DNA of 64,000 nucleotides from Henricia sp. BOLD:AAB3569 (lineage: Eukaryota; Echinodermata; Asteroidea; Spinulosida; Echinasteridae): positions 806,001 to 870,000 of the forward strand of contig JBBELK010000024.1 of NCBI GenBank assembly GCA_037783545.1, written 5' to 3'. The translations under genes and the position numbers were made by a program. This document shows, piece by piece, positions 1 to 12,986 of the stretch. How positions within the stretch are numbered: the first letter of the stretch is position 1; the number at the start of each line of letters is the position of its first letter. Under the pieces are notes generated by a model. The model was not told the DNA's origin and did not search any database. It saw nothing but the letters and a program-made list of their open reading frames with translations.

Positions 1-238
1 CAACCCTGACAGCCAATGGACTGCCCCCTAAGCAGTGCTTCTACACAGGTCAGAGGTCATCAAAGGTCACAGGGTGGAACCACAGTGATGGCTTTCCCAA
101 GCAAGATAAATAAATCCTAAAACAAAAGGGCTAAAGGGCAGGCTTTTATGTTTAAGGTGAGGTACACCAACCAGTGAAAATGTGGACCCTCTCGGACCAT
201 TTGTAGTTGAAAAATAGGAGGGACACATCAGTTCTATC

Positions 239-579
239 AGGAGCCTGTTCAGATTTTTTTCCCCAGAAAATGTATTTCGTTTTAACCTAAGTATCTAAAT
301 ACCTCTCCAAAATGGGAAGGAAACAATGAAATTTACAATCTCCAATTTAGATGTGGAAGCAAAAAATGTTAGTTTAATTACTGCACTGCTTTATAGAATG
401 AGTATATTAATTTACAAAACATTGTGGTTTTTTTTTACAATATGCTTGAAAATTTACGAATATATGCAAAATTTCAGAATGGTAATGAGAAAAATATGAC
501 AAATCATATGGTATCAAAATCTCAACACCCATGGTAAAAATGGGAGGTTCAAAAATGTGAACTGGACATGCTCCTTTAA
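239..579. mobile_element. MITE family C, copy 1
   Basis: About 340 bp with ends like ggagc(g)tgtccagat in inverted orientation. The right end is ctcctttaa. Six copies in the window: 239, 17663, 24766, 28737 (partial), 43501 and 57837. Confidence 0.7.
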
Positions 580-1189
580 GTAAAACCATTCTGCTTTTTC
601 ACCAACTTTATCAAACCTTATACCAGACGATTTTTTTCTAACCATTTTCTCTACCAAGGTAAAATAAACTGACCAATTTCAGTTAAAGTTTGCAGCTAAA
701 ATACTTTATCAAATCAAATGTAAGTCAGCCAGGTTTAAAAAACAGTTCATAAGGTGACAACAAAGTGGCCAGTAACTTGAAGTTTTTCTCTTTTATACAG
801 CTTCAGATTTTCTTCTCTGCCACAAAAGACAAAAATGCCTTTATCAATTTGGTATTAAAACTGGACAGGTCACGAGCCAGTGAGAGGACACTTTAACCAT
901 TATTATGGTCAATGGCCAAAAAAGGGCTGTTGTCAGAATAAGAGATCAAGGCCTTTGAGCATAATTCACCAAGTTGATAAAATAGGCCTCCTGAGACTTG
1001 TAACAATACCAAGTTCATGTATGGCGTCCGCCCAGTCTAATAGAGCCAATTCATTAAAATCAATTCTCTAGCAAACCCCGAGATCAAGGTGGATTACTTG
1101 TGATGCAAATGACACACAAAAACTGACAGGTTACTATACTAATAATCATATTCAATTTAGTGGAAAAGAGAAAGCATCTTTGACCTTTT

Positions 1190-1410
1190 TGTGTAAAGAT
1201 GAAACAAAATTTTCACAGTTCTACAGAGATTACTATTTTTGAAGACCACCTCCCTCCCCGAAATATTACTTTTTTGTCACTACCACGAAATGTGAAAATT
1301 TTTCAATGCATGTTATTGTTAAATCCAATGCAGTCCCTCGATCTCCTTTCTACCCCTTTCTACGCTTTGTAGATCCATGAAAATGTTGAAAACTTGGACA
1401 GCCCTTGATT
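1190..1410. mobile_element. Divergent copy of the 29302 MITE family
   Basis: The right arm tacgctttgtag...ggacagccc and the left arm near ttcacagttctacagag match, with mismatches, the element at 29302-29526 in ODAD4 intron 5. Confidence 0.5.
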
Positions 1411-1665
1411 CTGCACAATAACATTTCTTCACAGAATACTTGGGATGAAACTGTGCCAAAACTAGCTTGACAGATGAAGGACTTTAAACAAGGAACACAT
1501 TGTTGACTTGAGTCTCAGGGTTGATCTATAAAGTGACAAGGGCAAGGCTTCCATATTCCTCAAAAAGTTGTGTGGGAACCATTAGTTAAAGGGCACAACT
1601 ACTGGCTGTTCAAGTTGTGGACGTTTTAGGCCTACTGTGCTCAGTGTCAGTATTGCCTTGCTGAG

Positions 1666-2123
1666 TAACACCGTGTTACACTCGAACCGGCAAAGGTGGA
1701 TACAGACCCAGCATTTTTATTGCGACCGCAAAACTGAACATTTGTCGTGTTTACATGCATCCCAAATAGACTTCAACTCGCCTTCCGAAACCGCAAAAGT
1801 CACCACTAATTGTAACTGCAGCGCATGCGTGAGCTGTTAGGTGTTGCGGTACTAGTGTCAGATTGGTCAATTAAATCTACATGTACTACACGGCGGGCAC
1901 TGCCCCAAGGACACCCAAATTGCCGAAAATCTGTATTCGGGTAGCGTCTACATTACAAGTGACCTTGACAATTGCAGGGTTCAACCCCAGGTCCAATTTG
2001 CCTTTTTCAATTCGCCTTTTGCGTTTACACTTAGTGCCTATATACCCGGCTTCAACTCCCCTTTTTGGAAATTGCGGAGTTTGATTCGGCAAAGGCGAAT
2101 CGAGTGTAAACGGGCATTCATTC
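1666..2123. mobile_element. MITE family V, copy 1
   Basis: About 460 bp, repeated at 5219-5699. The ends are inverted (gtgttacactcgaa... and ...tcgagtgtaaacggg). It contains the shared tracts gcatgcgtgagctgttaggt and cggcaaaggcgaat. No coding capacity. Confidence 0.7.
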
Positions 2124-5100
2124 GGAATACCAAATTATAATTTTCTTGTATGCAAAAGTTAGTTTTCAAATACACTGAACAAACTTCAATGGGATGTTAT
2201 GGAGCAGAAGGTTGAAATATAATTTAGTGCTGAAATTTTACCAAGGCCAGAAAGGCAATGGCTGCTGTTGAACCTTGTATCTTAGCCTTGTGTCTTGCTC
2301 TGTGACTTTCCAGCTGGAAGTGCTCTCAGCAAACACAGAAGTGTCCTTTAGAACAGATATTTGTAGGTACATGTATGACTAGCAAAATAGTCCGGAATTT
2401 ATGAAACATTTCAAAGCTAGGGCTTAAAAAATGAACCATTTTCATTCCACATAAAGTTTGTCCATCCATTTTACACAGGCCATAAGGGGAGTTTTTCAAT
2501 GCATGTTTCTGTCACGTTCATGGTAAAAGAAAAGACAGCCGGATAATGTATATCTAGGCTCATGCGAGTAAATGTCATTTTTCTTTTCTGAAAGAATATA
2601 ATGCAAGAACACTGTATGCAAAAACAATGGTTGAAAAATGTGAGCGTGGACCCCACTGCCCATTGACAACTGGATGCCGTCCATTTTACGATCGGGCGCT
2701 GTACGTACGTATCGTGATTAGGGTATCAAAACACATAAAATCTGAAAAAAAAATTGTTTTTTTCCCATGATGTAGGCCTACGTAATAAGGGTTCATGAGA
2801 GGACTTGGGATCAGGATTAAATGTTTCGTTGCAATTAGTTTCACTTGCAAAGGTCTAGCTGCATCAATGTGCAGACATCGGCCTGCATGTGCAATGCACT
2901 ATCACGACTGTGGAATAATGTATTTTTTTATGTATATTGTACACGTGTGTATTTTACATGTGTATTTACTTGTTTAGAGGTGCTTTTTCAGGCTGTGCAA
3001 TTGCGTGTTTAGGGTAGTTTTTGAAAACCTGTGGTCACGCATGGCATCCACTCGTAAATGAGCAATAAACCAACCCCTTTTTGACATTCTCATCAATTAA
3101 CAAAATGATAACTTCGCTTAAACAACAAAAATGTCATGGTTTTCAAGATAAAATTGGCTCCAAACATGAACAAACCCAAAACTATACCCAAAGTTGCAGA
3201 ACAATGCACACACTTTGGTAGAACCCTTTAAAGCTAAATAGACTGGTGTCTTGAAATTCAAGGAATGCTGTAAATATTGAAAAACTCCAAAGCCCTATTT
3301 ACATTAAGATTACCAGTAAAGCTGGGGTGACCCTTATCTCCTCACTAAAATGTAATTTAAAGGCAGATTTGTCATGATCTTTGAATATTTAAAAACACAC
3401 GGTGGCCGACAGGTTTATCAAATGCTTATCGTATCACTTAAATACTGTAGCATGCATTTTAACTGTAGGCCTATATTAAAATATATCTGTTTGTTGCTAG
3501 TTTTCAGTACCTTTTTCCATAAAACTGCTAATTTTTTTTAATGAACATTAATTTTTTGCATACCGGTACTGCTTATCAGTTGGTAGAAATGAAAAAAGGA
3601 GGGGCTGTCAATAAAGTACATACACAAAAAATGCAGAACCCCTCCCGTCCCCCACACACGCATTTGTGACGTCATCCATATTAATTTACTTTAACATTTG
3701 CATTGGTTTTGAACTCCGCCGCTCCTCCCCCATTGCAACATCCGTGAACACATACTTTATGGTTGGTCCCAGAGACCCTGACAATTAGGACATTAAGGGG
3801 TGTAAAACAATTTATTACTCAGTAATACAACACTGCCTATTTTAATAGGTTTCAAGAAGACAAAGTGATATAATTCCCACAAAGGAAGAAAAAATGAACA
3901 AACAAAATGGCAAAAATTTTGAGAAAACTTAAAACACTTTATTTTCCTGTTTTGTACATATCACACAAATGCAATGCACAGTATTTCAAGCAACAACCAA
4001 GCCCTTTTTTTTCTCACATAATCTGAGAAATCTCTACTACACATGCACAAAAAACTAAAAATAAAATAGGAAACTTACTCAACACATGCTAGCCTACTCA
4101 AATCTTTGCAAATGAAATGCTTACAAAATATTACTAAAATTACCAATTTCGACAACATACCTTTGAAAAACTTTTCAACATCTTTCTTTGTCAGACTCCA
4201 AAATCTTCAAGTCTCCACAAATGTCACTCGTCGTAATGTTTTACTAGCAAGGGTAGCAAACTCCAGTTGAATTAACACCGATGTTCAGTGACGTGAATCA
4301 CCGACATTAAAATGTTGTATTCAGTCCAAAATATGTACAGAACTTCACAGATAGGGATGAGATCGTGAACACTAGACTATAGACACATCAGTTGAAACTT
4401 TGAGCACTGCATACACTATGTATGTGTGTCATACGTCACTGCATGGTCACCCTCAGTGCCAAAAACAAAGTTTCCGGTAACACACTACAGGAATGCTTAG
4501 TACAAAAGAGTGTGGCAGAAATACATGCAGCCAGTTATTTAACGCCTGGTGAACAAGCCAATGATCCAGTTGAATGCGTAATCATGTCCCAAAGCCATGA
4601 AAAACAAGTGATGAAAGTTTTTCAACTGTGGCCAGCTTCAATGGGTTACACAGCGGTCACTTGATACACTGTACATGCAATGCATGTGTGTATGATGGGA
4701 CAGAACTGACTTGTACCATCCCACAGTGACACCCATATGCAAGATGCATTACATGTGGGACAGTGTGCAATGCCCTTCTTTGGGCTGTGGTTTTGAAATT
4801 TAGGCACAAACTTGGCCAATGTAGACAAGGTACATGTAGTGATGGAGAGGGTTGTGGTAAAATGGGCAACCCAAAAGGTCATCCCCCACATTACTTGGAA
4901 ATAAATAATGTCAGTGTTTGTGTTTTAGTAACCTCTGGGAGTAACCTCTGCCATTGTGTCACCTCTGCCATTGTGTCACAGTACATACAGGGTTTTAGAA
5001 TTGTCACTTCAACATGAGGCTTTGCGCATCAAGTCGGCTGTCATGTCCACTAGCTGCCACAATCCAGAACGGCAAAACCACAGTTGCCGTGTTCTCGATT

Positions 5101-5218
5101 GTGGCGGTGGATGAGAGAGATGACATGATGCATGCATCGACGTCATAACGTCGCTGTCCACAGTCGGTGTGACAAGCTAAAACTACCATATATCTAAATA
5201 AGTACTTCATTTGTTGAT
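2124..5218. other. Non-coding stretch
   Basis: No exon supported. It holds short tacatgtac-type runs, a minus-strand polyadenylation candidate at 3938, and a duplicated 'ctctgccattgtgtcac' at 4947-4978. Small ORFs here have no exon signals. Confidence 0.5.
3938..3943 (-). other. Polyadenylation signal candidate
   Basis: AATAAA on the minus strand in a typical setting (AATAAAGTGTTTTAAG, T/G-rich beyond). It could end the unidentified minus-strand gene, but no final coding exon was found before it. Confidence 0.3.
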
Positions 5219-5699
5219 CTAACACCGTGTTTACACTCGAACCGGCAAAGGTGGATACAGACCCAGCATTTTTATTGCGACCACAAAACTGAACATTTGC
5301 CGCATTTACACTACACCTCGATCCGGCTTCAACTCGCCTTCAGAAACTGCAAAAGTCACCACTAGTTGTAACTGCAGCGCATGCGTGAGTTGTTAGGTGT
5401 TGTGGAATTGGTGCCAGATTGGTCAATTAAATCTACCACATGGCGGGCACTGCCCCAAGGACACTCAAATTGCCGAATCTGTATTCGGGTAGCGTTTACA
5501 CTACAAGCGACCTTGACAATTGCGGGGTTCAACTCTACCCCAAAGGTGACTTGAAAAAGGCAAATCAGATACGGGTCTGATCCGCCTTTTTCAATTCACC
5601 CTTTTCGTTTACACTTAGTGCCTACCCGGCTTGAACTCCCCTTTTGGGAAATTGCGGAGTTTGATTCGGCAAAGGTGAATCGAGTGTAAACGGGCCTTA
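5219..5699. mobile_element. MITE family V, copy 2
   Basis: Same family and orientation as 1666-2123, with clearer ends: gtgtttacactcgaaccgg at the left, tcgagtgtaaacgggcctt at the right. About 90 percent similar to copy 1 by eye. Confidence 0.72.
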
Positions 5700-6938
5700 A
5701 ATGGCATGGTTCCAAGTCTCAAATGGTTTCTAATTTCCAAGAAAAACAAGAAATTTATGAAATAAGTTTTTCTCTGATAATTATGCTTATAGGCCAGTGT
5801 AGAACTGCACTTTTACTGTAAACAGAGAACTGTTTATTGTGCTGCCTTGCAGCAGGGAAGACATAAATTACGTGTATGCTTTTCACACCATAAGTTTCTC
5901 AATTTCATAAAAATGGGTTAATAGTCAGAATCTTATGTGAATGATGTGTATTACAATTGACTGGTGTTCTGCTACTCTTACTAATTACACATCTTGACAA
6001 TTAACCCTTTTTTTTAAAGCAAGCGATTTTTTCTTTCTGCTGAACAGCTTTATGAAATTGGCCCTTGGCTTTAAACAAGTTTCTTCAATCCTGCATTATT
6101 TCACACTTGTTTCACACAAACCCAGCCAGCACAAACAATCCACACTTGCACAAAGCCAACCTGAGGCAAGAATTCAAAAATTGGGAAAATAGGCAACTCG
6201 GCTTGTTTTTACCCAAGGCCAAGCCTTATTATTGAAAATGGTCAACCCTAGTCTGTAACAGGGCAAAATCAATCTTGGGGTTGACACATCGCTTGTGGAA
6301 ATGCTTATAAATAACAACAAAAACATATCGCACCCCTGGCAGAAAAATCTCTGGGAAACTAACATTTGCAGAAATCATGAAAGTGTCGGTTTTTCTCTGG
6401 ACCACTCAGTACATATACTGTCTTACAGATTTATTCCTTAGTAATGATTAAGTGATTATTTTTAGGGATTATGACCCAGGGACCGCCGGGGTGAATTAAT
6501 TTGATGCAAATGTGGACAAATGTCCATGATGAGTTTCTTATCTCTATGATGGTATGCGTACTGTTTTCATTTTATCCTTGGAAATTAAATTCAACATGGA
6601 TTCAACCTGAAAGTGTCAAGCATGCGTGAACGTCAAGCATGAGTAAACGTAAACATACAAAAAATAAATAGGTGGTTTTAGAATCCACAACAAACAACTT
6701 CCTTCACGCTTGGCCAAATATCGACCCCGAAAGCTCTAGTTAGATGACAACTGTCAATAGGCCTGACAACCCAACAATGATTGTATCATCTTTCAAAAAG
6801 AGGTACAGAGAGAAGTGACTGCAGAAACTCAGAATGCCAGGGAGAAAAATTGTTGATTAATCATACCCCAGGAGGTCAGTGTAACAATAGACAGAGGATA
6901 TACAGCAGATAGTATGTGGAATGAGGTAAAGTCGTTTC
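5700..6938. other. Non-coding stretch
   Basis: Nothing recognised beyond AT-rich unique-looking DNA and a short imperfect repeat (aagcatg(c/a)gtgaacgtcaagcatgagtaaacg near 6619). Confidence 0.4.
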
Positions 6939-7075
6939 ACGAGCCAATCTGCCTCATACGTCCGGTACTCATCCCCGGTTTCCATAGCATGGAGTGACTA
7001 GGAGTATTGCTACTCCCTCTGGTCCATCACAGATTTACCCCAGCAGTTATAGAAATAGAATAAAGATGAACAGCA
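6939..7075 (+). mobile_element. SINE-like fragment, family 2
   Basis: It shares 'catacg(t/g)ccggtactcatccccggt' and 'tttaccccagcagtt' with the longer copy at 28921-29205. A further fragment is near 9768. Confidence 0.6.
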
Positions 7076-9400
7076 GATAGTATGTGGAATAAACTGAAGG
7101 AAAATTGGGGAAAGTGTCACTGGATAAGAATTAGATGAATCAAGATATTTGTTGTTAAAAAAATGTATGCTGCTGACAACCATTTCTCAGAAAAAAAAGT
7201 TTCCTGCAAGGATGATTTCTTGACCCAGCAACCATTTTTGCATTTTTGCAAATGTAGTGAAACAATACAAATGTGACTGAGACAATATTTGTCCCGTCCA
7301 TTCTCTCTGTCTTGTGTGCAACACAGACCTAATGACCTCATTAGCTAATGAGATGAAAAATCGGGAAATCTTCTGCACCAACATGTACAGCAACTCTTTG
7401 GTTTCACCATTTTCAAAAAACCCCTCAAAGACCATGTCACATCCTGTCCTGTCTATATCACTATATCTTTTGTCTATATGCCGCTTAATTAAGGGGCAGA
7501 TCTGTGAGATATCACTGTAGCTGAAGTCAGATTGTTTAGTAAGATACGTTTAGTAACTAAGATACCGTACGTTACCAGTATCAATGTACAGCTTACGAAA
7601 TCTGTAAATGCCCTATCTATAATGTTTCAGATACCTTGAAATGGTCTCTTTCAAATAACTCAGAAGACTCCACATCAATTAAATCATAGAAAAACACTAA
7701 AAGTAACGGGTAAATTCCTAAATGAATGTAGTGGACAGGACATCATATTTGATATTAAAAAAATAAAAAAAACATATCTTTTCTTTTGATTCATTCAATT
7801 TGAAAAGTGAATTAAAATTAAGTTTTCCCTCTCCTAAAGTCCAACATGTAGATGACACCCATAAAGACTTTAAAAGAATCCTTACCCGCAGTCCATATTT
7901 GCTTTTCATCAGACAATTCCTTCAAGCCATGATAGTGTTGTCACTCCCAGTCAAATGAAAAAAGCGACTTGGCTCTTAAAGACAGTATCTATGAACTGCT
8001 TTGCAATGAAACGTAACGTACAGGTTTCTGATTTACCGACCGTTGACACCGAGTGGAACTTGGACCGAATTATCGGTTAACAAGATACGCTGCTGTGAGG
8101 GGGTATCCATGGATGCGGTTTATGCCAAGCACCGGTATTGGTATGTAAAGAACCCCGCTGGTTGGGCTACAACAAGGCTAGGGGCTAATTGGCATCCGCG
8201 GCCCTTAAACTGGTGGTGTATGTTTTATAGGTTGAACCTGACGATTAGGGGAACCTGACAAGTTGTAAACAATATTGGATTTAATTTGTTTGTTTTGACA
8301 GCAGCTAAGGTTCTACAGAAGTTGACAGGCATCCTAAATACCAAGTAGTTATGCTACCATGTAGAGCATGTACTTTCAAAAGCCATTGCAATCATTGGTC
8401 ATCCATTTTAATAAAAACGTCTTTAACAAAATGCATTTAAAAAAAAATTAAAATTAATGTTTGCAACCAACCAGTAATGTCATGTAGAATATTTTTAAAC
8501 CCCAAAATAAGCGAAAGTTAAAGACTCGGGAAAAAGCATGTTTTTGTGACAAGACATACATCAACTTTTGTTTTTCTTCTTTTTTTTTACAGGCTTTACA
8601 TATCTGACATCAAGGATTTATTATCAAAATGGGGGAAATGCTACATTTTGAGTTTATTACCTTCGCATTTAAAAAGCAGTCCATTATTCAATTTATTCAA
8701 ACCCCTTGCAAATATGATGTTTGCATATTATTGAAAAACAGCTTACTGAAACCAAGAAAACTGACAGAAACATCTTACTGGTACAAAAAAAAAAATTCAA
8801 ATCAATTTAAAAAAATTATATAATTATAGAAAGAAAGAAAAAATTATAATTTTCTTTGCAATCTTAAAATCTTACTGGTATTAAAGTTCAAATGCCTACT
8901 TGTTTTGTTTAGTGTGTAAAATAAATCAAGTTTTTAGACCGGTTTGCAATATTTGCTTCTATATTCCACTGAAGAAACATAAAACCATTTTGATTTTCCC
9001 CGCCATTTGACTCAAATCTCAAAATCATTTTCCTTCTTCAGACTTTCACCACATCAAAATTTGTCATGGACTACAGCCAAGACTACAATGTAGGCATGAT
9101 TTATTCACACAGGACTAAAGGAATTAAAGCTAACAGTTCAATGTTTGGTTTATGTGACACACGAAACACAGCTGTTGTGTCATTTTCCATTGCAGAAACC
9201 CAAGCATGGTTACACAGAGGGGGTGCTGAATCCTACTGATTTAGTGGTTTAATAATAATATGAACTCTTTGTATACATGGTATGTACATGGTTCAAAGAA
9301 AATGTTTTAGGCATGGACGTTGTTTTCTAGTACAATGCATTTTTGTGATATATTTATTATATGTATTCTTCAAAGTAAAGTTTTGCTGAAACATGCTTTA
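7076..9400. other. Non-coding stretch with one GC-richer patch
   Basis: AT-rich and without supported exons. 8031-8255 is GC-richer (accggtattggtatgtaaag, ggcatccgcggcccttaaac) and may be a repeat of a family not otherwise in the window. Confidence 0.4.
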
Positions 9401-9419
9401 TTAGGAATACTTGAGGTAT

Positions 9420-9625
9420 TTGCAAAGGCAGAATTCCCCACTGCGTCGCCACACGTCGTCAGTGCGCGGGCCAATTACGGCCCACTGCCCGGCATCGGTG
9501 GATCACGCGGACAGCTACTTAAGGAGACATGATGAAGGCCTGCAGCTTTGCGGTCGAAATGTCGCGATCCCCTCGCTGGCCACATCGTCACTAGAAACAG
9601 CATGCAGATGAGTATTGGTTTATTC
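9420..9625. other. Isolated CpG-rich island, unidentified
   Basis: About 200 bp clearly richer in GC and CpG than its surroundings, with Alu-like and NruI-like palindromes but no matching copy in the window. Two plus-strand frames stay open for about 60 codons. No convincing splice sites. It could be an exon, a conserved enhancer or a relic of foreign DNA. Confidence 0.4.
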
Positions 9626-9767
9626 CGATAACCACGATGAACAACGTATTTCGTTTTAATAATGATGGCATTTGCTCTCTGGCCTCCCTAATAACAGCAA
9701 TATCGCGCCTGCTAATTATTACCCCTGATCACAGGACTCAATGGCTAATCACTGCCCTAGCTCTCAG

Positions 9768-9870
9768 GTACCCATTTGCTCCTGGGTGGAGAGAAGCAAT
9801 GTGTGGCAAAGTGCCTTGCTTTAGGCATACGGTACCTATCATGGACCAGGTTTTAGGTCTTTTTACACTA
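9768..9870 (+). mobile_element. SINE-like fragment, family 2
   Basis: 'ggtacccatttgctcctgg' and 'gtggagagaagcaatgtgtg' followed by 'aaagtgccttgct' match the interior of the copy at 28921-29205. Confidence 0.55.
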
Positions 9871-10491
9871 AGATTCAGATTCTTAACCCAGGGCAAGAAC
9901 TGTAACTAGTGAAACAAGGAAGGAACAAGGGAAGGAACAGACACTACGTTGTGCTATTTTGATAATCTGCTTAAAATGAAACTGTCACATTGTATTGATC
10001 CATATATATGTTTTTTCATGCAACTTTCCATCTTTAAGTAAAACATTTCAGAATTTCAAAGACCTTCGTCACACAAAGGAAATATTAACTACTTTGTTTT
10101 AAAAAATTCACCAATAATTAGACACAGATTTCACTCAACGAAAATTAAAATCTTTTTGTTCGATGAAGCAAAAGAGCTTCAAATCAATGAAGAAATCGCT
10201 ATTAATTCAATGAAGAAAATCTGGAAAGTGAATATTTTCTTTGTTTGACAAAGTGATTTGCTTTGGCAGGTCTAGTTACACATGCCTAGAGCATAGTGTC
10301 TGGCAAGCTTTTTTTATTGATGCGCCGCTCACATGCGAAAGGTGTAACTGAAAACCACACCTAGAGCACTTTGCGCAATGGACACTTGATGCACATGTTA
10401 TGTGATGTCGCACAGCTTAATTTGATCTTGAATGTCAGCGGTAAACGTTGCTTAATGTGAATGGTACTCTACATTTGATCTTCTTTAAGTG

Positions 10492-10880
10492 TAGGCCTGT
10501 GCATTTTCGAATAGTTTACTATTCAAAAATTTTGTTTTATTTTCTATCAAATATTCAATATTCGATTCAGTTTTTGCAAAAATTAATCTCGGCTCAAACT
10601 ACAGACTTTATGTTGTAACATGCATAATAGTGTCTCGCCTGTAGAGTTTTTTTGCAAAAATTATCGTCAGCTCTAACCATAGACCGTCATCTTGTGTTCA
10701 ATGGACTGGTAGTTAGACGCATGACATCAAAGCAGCCGTTTCGGCAACAGAAAAGGGATTTAATTTACCCATTCTTAACATTTGGAGTGGAAAAGCACAT
10801 ACCGAATGTGTTTGATTCGGTAAATGCTATTCGAATATTTGACAGACGATTGAATATTCAATTCGTTAGGCACAGTCTTA
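10492..10880. mobile_element. hAT-like MITE
   Basis: Left end taggcctgtgcattttcgaa. The right end, read inverted, is taagactgtgcctaacgaa. The flanking 8-mers tttaagtg and cttatgtg agree at 6 of 8 positions, suggesting an aged 8-bp duplication. The interior is rich in ttcgaata-type repeats. Confidence 0.5.
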
Positions 10881-10992
10881 CTTATGTGAGATGTACATGA
10901 ACGTAAGCTTCATTAACAAAGGATGATTAATCGCTGAACAAAGTGATTTCTGTTGGATGTTTTAATGTAACTTGGATGTTTAATGTATGTTT

Positions 10993-11135
10993 TTAAAGGC
11001 ACAGGCTCGTCAGCAATGCGCGCACGCCAAATTCGTGCCACAAAATACGCAGAGCTCTCCATAGTAAAGGCATGGAGCTGCGTTCTTCTTGGCACGAATT
11101 TGGCGTGCGGGCATTGCTGACTAGCCTCTGCCTTA
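10993..11135. mobile_element. Palindromic MITE family A, copy 1
   Basis: Near-perfect hairpin: ttaaaggcacaggctcgtca ... the same inverted, with arms about 60 bp around a short loop carrying 'catggagctgcg'. TTAA at both edges. Confidence 0.85.
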
Positions 11136-11191
11136 ATGTAACTTGGATGTTTTACTGTAACTTGACCGCACTTCAGCTTTTGGCCGCTTAC

Positions 11192-11223
11192 CTATGGTCG
11201 ATTGAAAATAAACCATTTCTATT
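11192..11223 (-). CDS. Candidate 32-nt exon following 11319
   Basis: The acceptor is ttttgttcatgtag and the donor is gtaagc. In the phase left by the exon at 11319 it reads NRNGLFSIDH. The implied intron is only about 95 nt, short for this locus. Confidence 0.2.
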
Positions 11224-11318
11224 CTACATGAACAAAATAAATTTGAAAATTCATGATTGTTCTTCCATGGTTTCAAAAACAAAGTCACTTTCAGTTTCAG
11301 ACCTACATCTAATCCTAC

Positions 11319-11366
11319 CTGTTTCTTTGTATTAATCCAGTTGTCTTTTCCACAACACTGCCCCAT
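11319..11366 (-). CDS. Candidate start exon with a myristoylation-like N-terminus
   Basis: An ATG with A at -3 and G at +4 opens MGQCCGKDNWINTKKQ, then the donor gtagga. MG followed by Cys resembles an N-myristoylation and palmitoylation signal. No family recognised. The evidence is the splice site and the composition only. Confidence 0.25.
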
Positions 11367-11943
11367 TGTAGACAAAGTTCTCTTAACGCCTCCATCCAAA
11401 TTCAGTCAAAAGGAATTTGAAAGGATGAAATATGTAACTGAATACAGCAGTTGTGACTAAACAAGCTGTGATTGTCTAGGGGTGCTGACATTTGAATGAC
11501 AATGTCACAGGCAGAATTAAAGGGAACATACACACACTTGTGACAAGGAATCAAAACTTATTTGTTTCATTTAAGGTCCTTGAAACAGACTGAATTGTTG
11601 TATGCTGTTGCTAAGACAACAGTATGGTTAGGTCTACTCTACTTGTCATTAAGACATTCCAAGGTATAAGCACTCCTAGTTAGTGGTGCAAACATAAACA
11701 TGGCAATTTGAAAAAAAAATGGAAGAGAGATTTATTCAACTACTTGTATAGGCCTATATTTTTGTCCCCAAAGGACGTATTTTACTCTTTTTTCAAACCA
11801 CAGACACTAGCTGAAACTCCCTTTAACCTAGAATTTTAATCTACTATAGAATGCCAATACAAACCACTAAAAATGGAAAGCGTAAAACTGTGACCAATCA
11901 AGTACATAGGACAGGATTGGAATTTAAAACCACTTTGTATGCG

Positions 11944-12337
11944 AGTCTTTCCACGGTAAAGGTTGTATTTTGGCAACACAGACCATGAATATTTTCCAAA
12001 AAATATCTTTGTCTGGTCTCAAAATAAAAGAAATAAGTTTGGCCTAAAAAGTGTTACAAATAGTGTGACAACATGCCTTTCTAAAACCTTTCTCGTAACC
12101 GGGACGGCCTAAAATGTAACACAAGTGTCCGTCCCGGTTGCGAGCGTATATTGGAAATTTGCACACAGGGTTTTTACAATTAAAGGCATGTTGTCACACT
12201 ATTTGTAACCATCTTTGGGCCTAAGTTATCTTTTCAGAACAACTTAAACTTATTTCTTTTATTTTAAAACAAGACAAAGGTATTTTCTTGAAAATATGGT
12301 CTGTGTTGCCAAAATGCCCCCTTTACTGTGTAAAGTC
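11944..12337. mobile_element. Long inverted-repeat MITE family D
   Basis: About 394 bp. Arms of about 170 bp (ttccacggtaaagg, ttggcaacacagaccat and their inverses) flank a centre with gggacgg...ccgtccc. A half copy is at 52331-52610. Confidence 0.8.
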
Positions 12338-12633
12338 TCATGTGCACATTAATGGTATCACCCTTGTGAGGTGTTGTCTACAGTTTTATTTATGATTAGG
12401 AGCGATTATGTAGTTCTGACACAATGTAAGGCGAAGCTATTTTCCCCCCAAATCGTCACAGTTCAGGCTAGGCAAGGAATGAAAACATTTCCTGCAAATC
12501 AGAGTGTATATATTGTGTTATGAGGGCTGGAGAAATTACAGAAAACATCACGTCAAACATTCTGGTGATTGTTCAAGCTCTTTAAAAATCGATTCTCAAA
12601 ATGTAATTACTCCAGTGTCTACTTAGGGACAAT

Positions 12634-12921
12634 TGACGCAGGCTCGTCAATGCACGACGAGCTAATTCGTGCCACGAAATTCACCACACTTCATACCTTG
12701 CCTGAGCTAAGCTTAAGATCCCGGAGGGTGTAGGTGCACTCGACAGCAAACAGTATTAAGTCGAATCACGCGTGCGCGTACGAGTGTTTGTATGTACGTA
12801 CGTAAACCAATGAGCCTGCACCGTCCGGGATCGTAACAGCCAACTGCCCAATTAGTATGGAGCGCGGTGAATTTCGTGGCAAAAATTAGTTCCTCGCGCA
12901 TTGACGAGCCTGCGTCTTTAA
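12634..12921. mobile_element. MITE family A, divergent long copy
   Basis: The ends gacgcaggctcgtcaatgc and gcattgacgagcctgcgtc match family A, but the middle is 288 bp and different, with its own inverted 'gatcccgga' motifs. It may be a relative or contain an insertion. Confidence 0.6.
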
Positions 12922-12974
12922 GTTTAAAATGGCTAATTGAAAGATCAGAAAAAACACAAAGAAATACCACTCAC

Positions 12975-12986
12975 CTTTTGCACCGT
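12975..12986 (-). CDS. Candidate 12-nt microexon
   Basis: On the minus strand, a long T-rich tract ending tttacag precedes ACGGTGCAAAAG, followed at once by gtgagtg. It is phase-neutral and would add TVQK in the frame left by the exon at 14655. Splice sites on both sides are strong, but so short an exon could be chance. Confidence 0.4.

Noticed and set aside
4422-5017. Overlapping small ORFs on both strands
   Set aside because: No splice sites or recognisable protein; open frames on both strands suggest chance in a repeat-poor stretch.
7885-7922. Short minus-strand exon reading ELSDEKQIWTA
   Set aside because: It has a good donor, but no pyrimidine tract before the only AG acceptor, and no partner exons.
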